Program-made: the position numbers and the translations under genes
Part shown: positions 4,278-5,824 of the stretch, in pieces
How positions within the stretch are numbered: position 1 is the stretch's first letter
Layout: the number at the start of each line of letters is the position of its first letter
Source: REEB509 sp049314555
Lineage (GTDB): Bacteria > Pseudomonadota > Alphaproteobacteria > Caulobacterales > Aquidulcibacteraceae
Direction of reading: 5' to 3'
NCBI GenBank assembly: GCA_049314555.1
Contig: JBMOEW010000075.1
Coordinates: 1-5,824, forward strand
Length of the DNA: 5,824 bases
Notes under the pieces: generated by a model
What the model saw: the letters and a program-made list of their open reading frames with translations, nothing else
What the model was told of the DNA's origin: nothing
Database searches by the model: none

Positions 4278-5824
4278 ATGCGATTACCATTTTCCTTTTC
4301 CCTGCATGCCCTGTCTGTATTGCAGAAACTTGTGCTGCTTTCCCTAGTGGCGCTGGCACCGGCCGTTGCCTTTTGCCTTGTGCTGCAGTCTGTGGCGCAC
4401 AAATCGATAGAGCGGACAGCCGCCGAGATCGACGGGACGATCTATCTGGATTCGATTTGGCCCATCGTCAGTGAAAACGCGATGGTAACGGCTAGATCTC
4501 CTTCGCCGAAAACGGCGGAACTCCTGCGCAACCTGCGAGCGGCGAATGCTGCGTATGCGATCCGTTTCCAGGTTGAAGATGAAGCTGAAGCCCTCGTTGC
4601 GGTTCTTGAAGACCACTCCCTCGCTCCGGCCCTTCGCAATCGTGAGATCCGGCAGCGCGCCAATGATTTGAAGCGTGCGGTGGGGGATGCCTCATTTCTG
4701 TTTGCCGAGCCCGAACTGGTTAGCCACTACGCTGTTCATTTAATCATTTTTCAGCTGCCGGACCTTTTGACGACCGGTGAACTGCTGCATGATTTGGCTA
4801 GCGACCAAAGTTCACTGTCTTCACCGGCAGCCTATCTTGCGTTGGGGCAGATCAAGGCTGCGGCCCTGGCCGTTGATACAACGCTGTTGCGTTTTCATCG
4901 CGATGTCGGGTCGGAATTCCAGTCCGAACGATTGCGGCTCGCGGGCGAAAAGCTTCAGGCAACGCTTGGCGCGCTGGAGTTCGCAGACCCTACTCAAGAA
5001 TATGCCTTGGACGGTACCGTTTTGCACATTGAGACTATGCGTGCCCACCTGACGGAGGTCTCAAACGCGCTATGGGTCAGCACAAATGGCGAATTGCGGC
5101 GTCTTTTGGAGACCCGCCTGCAGAACGCGCGCCGACAGTTGCATTTGGCCATGCTGTTGACTGCGCTTTCGCTGATCGCGAGCGGCGCATGCGTCATTGT
5201 ATTGGCTCGATCCATTGTGCGACCACAGTCCAGACTTGCCCAGACCATGCGGGCTATGGCGAACGGCGACACGCGGTTTGCGGTTCCCTACCGACAAGCG
5301 CCGGGCGAGTTGGGTGAAGTTGCCCGCGCCGTTGAGGTGTTCCGCTGCGCGTTGATTGAGCGACAGATGCTCGAGTTGGACTTGGCGCTCGAACGTGACG
5401 ACCTCGAACGACGCATTGAGATGCGCACCTCGGATCTTGCCGCTTCGATGGATCGCGTGCGTCGATCCCAAAATATCGTTCAGCAGGCCCTGCGCGCCGC
5501 TGGCGCAGGCGTTGTCAGCCATAATCATCGCACAGGCGAAATCTGGTGCTCACCGGAATACATGCAAATCATGGGGTGCCCTTTCGAACCGGAAACGTAT
5601 CTGTCGATGTTGCATCCAGACGATCGACACCTGGTTGCGCAAAAAGTGGAAGTTGCGATCAGCCGGCGAAATGGAGACGATCTAGAGTTTCGGTATATTC
5701 GTCCTGATGGCGTAACCATTTGGATTAACGCGCGCTGGGTGTGGGCTGATCAAGACGAGTTGGTCGCGGTCCCGGTAGCTGTCAAAGTAGTTGTCCGGTT
5801 CCGCGCGATTTCCTTTAGCGATTA
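4278..5824 (+). CDS. Membrane sensor protein with HAMP and PAS domains (3' end outside window)
   Basis: The first 515 codons of a larger inner-membrane signalling protein, open to the window edge. Seen: TM helix 1 at about residues 18-36; a periplasmic, probably all-helical domain of about 250 residues (38-287); TM helix 2 at about 290-310; HAMP at 311-363, with P316 and GELGEVARAVEVFR; a charged coiled coil at 364-397; and a PAS fold from 398, with LHPDDR and WINARW near its end. The periplasmic words EIDGTIYL and DASFLFAEPELVSHY (137-151) recall the sensor region of a broad group of HAMP-containing chemoreceptors and kinases. The ligand is unknown. HAMP-coiled coil-PAS order suggests a histidine kinase or a diguanylate cyclase, but the output domain lies beyond 5824. 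ATG 4278 lacks a good ribosome site; an in-frame stop at 4203 limits alternatives, of which TTG 4233 is the main one. After about residue 490 the PAS end looks atypical. Confidence 0.8.
   Translation, partial: MRLPFSFSLHALSVLQKLVLLSLVALAPAVAFCLVLQSVAHKSIERTAAEIDGTIYLDSIWPIVSENAMVTARSPSPKTAELLRNLRAANAAYAIRFQVEDEAEALVAVLEDHSLAPALRNREIRQRANDLKRAVGDASFLFAEPELVSHYAVHLIIFQLPDLLTTGELLHDLASDQSSLSSPAAYLALGQIKAAALAVDTTLLRFHRDVGSEFQSERLRLAGEKLQATLGALEFADPTQEYALDGTVLHIETMRAHLTEVSNALWVSTNGELRRLLETRLQNARRQLHLAMLLTALSLIASGACVIVLARSIVRPQSRLAQTMRAMANGDTRFAVPYRQAPGELGEVARAVEVFRCALIERQMLELDLALERDDLERRIEMRTSDLAASMDRVRRSQNIVQQALRAAGAGVVSHNHRTGEIWCSPEYMQIMGCPFEPETYLSMLHPDDRHLVAQKVEVAISRRNGDDLEFRYIRPDGVTIWINARWVWADQDELVAVPVAVKVVVRFRAISFSD

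Noticed and set aside
1..5824. Mobile element, CRISPR array, tRNA, rRNA or defence system
   Set aside because: No transposase, regularly spaced repeats, RNA-gene-like sequence or known defence domain was seen in either strand.

Overview
The window looks like ordinary chromosomal DNA from an alphaproteobacterium. This is inferred from the protein families, the moderate-to-high G+C by eye, a HAMP domain of the 'ARAVEVFR' type common in Alphaproteobacteria, and a GGAAC-N16-GTT motif that resembles the promoters of the general-stress sigma factor EcfG. I see no mobile element, CRISPR array, tRNA or rRNA.

Layout. Bases 1-132 hold a possible promoter and a 22-codon leader ORF with a strong ribosome binding site. 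The leader overlaps the start of a Zur-type Fur-family metalloregulator (133-594). The regulator overlaps by four bases a GTG-started double-hotdog acyl-CoA thioesterase (591-1547). Its stop codon lies 4 bp from the stop of a convergent alpha/beta hydrolase (about 2490-1552, minus), and a hairpin spans the junction. Upstream of the hydrolase on the same strand is an exported DUF4197 protein (3246-2539). A 95-bp divergent control region with a palindrome and repeated GCAAG motifs separates it from a plus-strand crotonase (3342-4184). The crotonase carries all three catalytic acids of delta3,5-delta2,4-dienoyl-CoA isomerase. After a 93-bp gap, a large membrane sensor protein (TM, helical periplasmic domain, TM, HAMP, coiled coil, PAS) starts at 4278 and is cut by the window end. 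It stays open to the last base, so an ORF finder that requires a stop codon would miss it.

How the genes may work together. Thioesterase, alpha/beta hydrolase and dienoyl-CoA isomerase all act on acyl esters or acyl-CoA, which suggests a small lipid or acyl-CoA neighbourhood. The tight coupling of a zinc-type regulator to the thioesterase is the least expected arrangement. Its possible EcfG promoter, leader ORF and altered metal-sensing site make bases 1-700 the most interesting part. I found no convincing new defence or mobile system.
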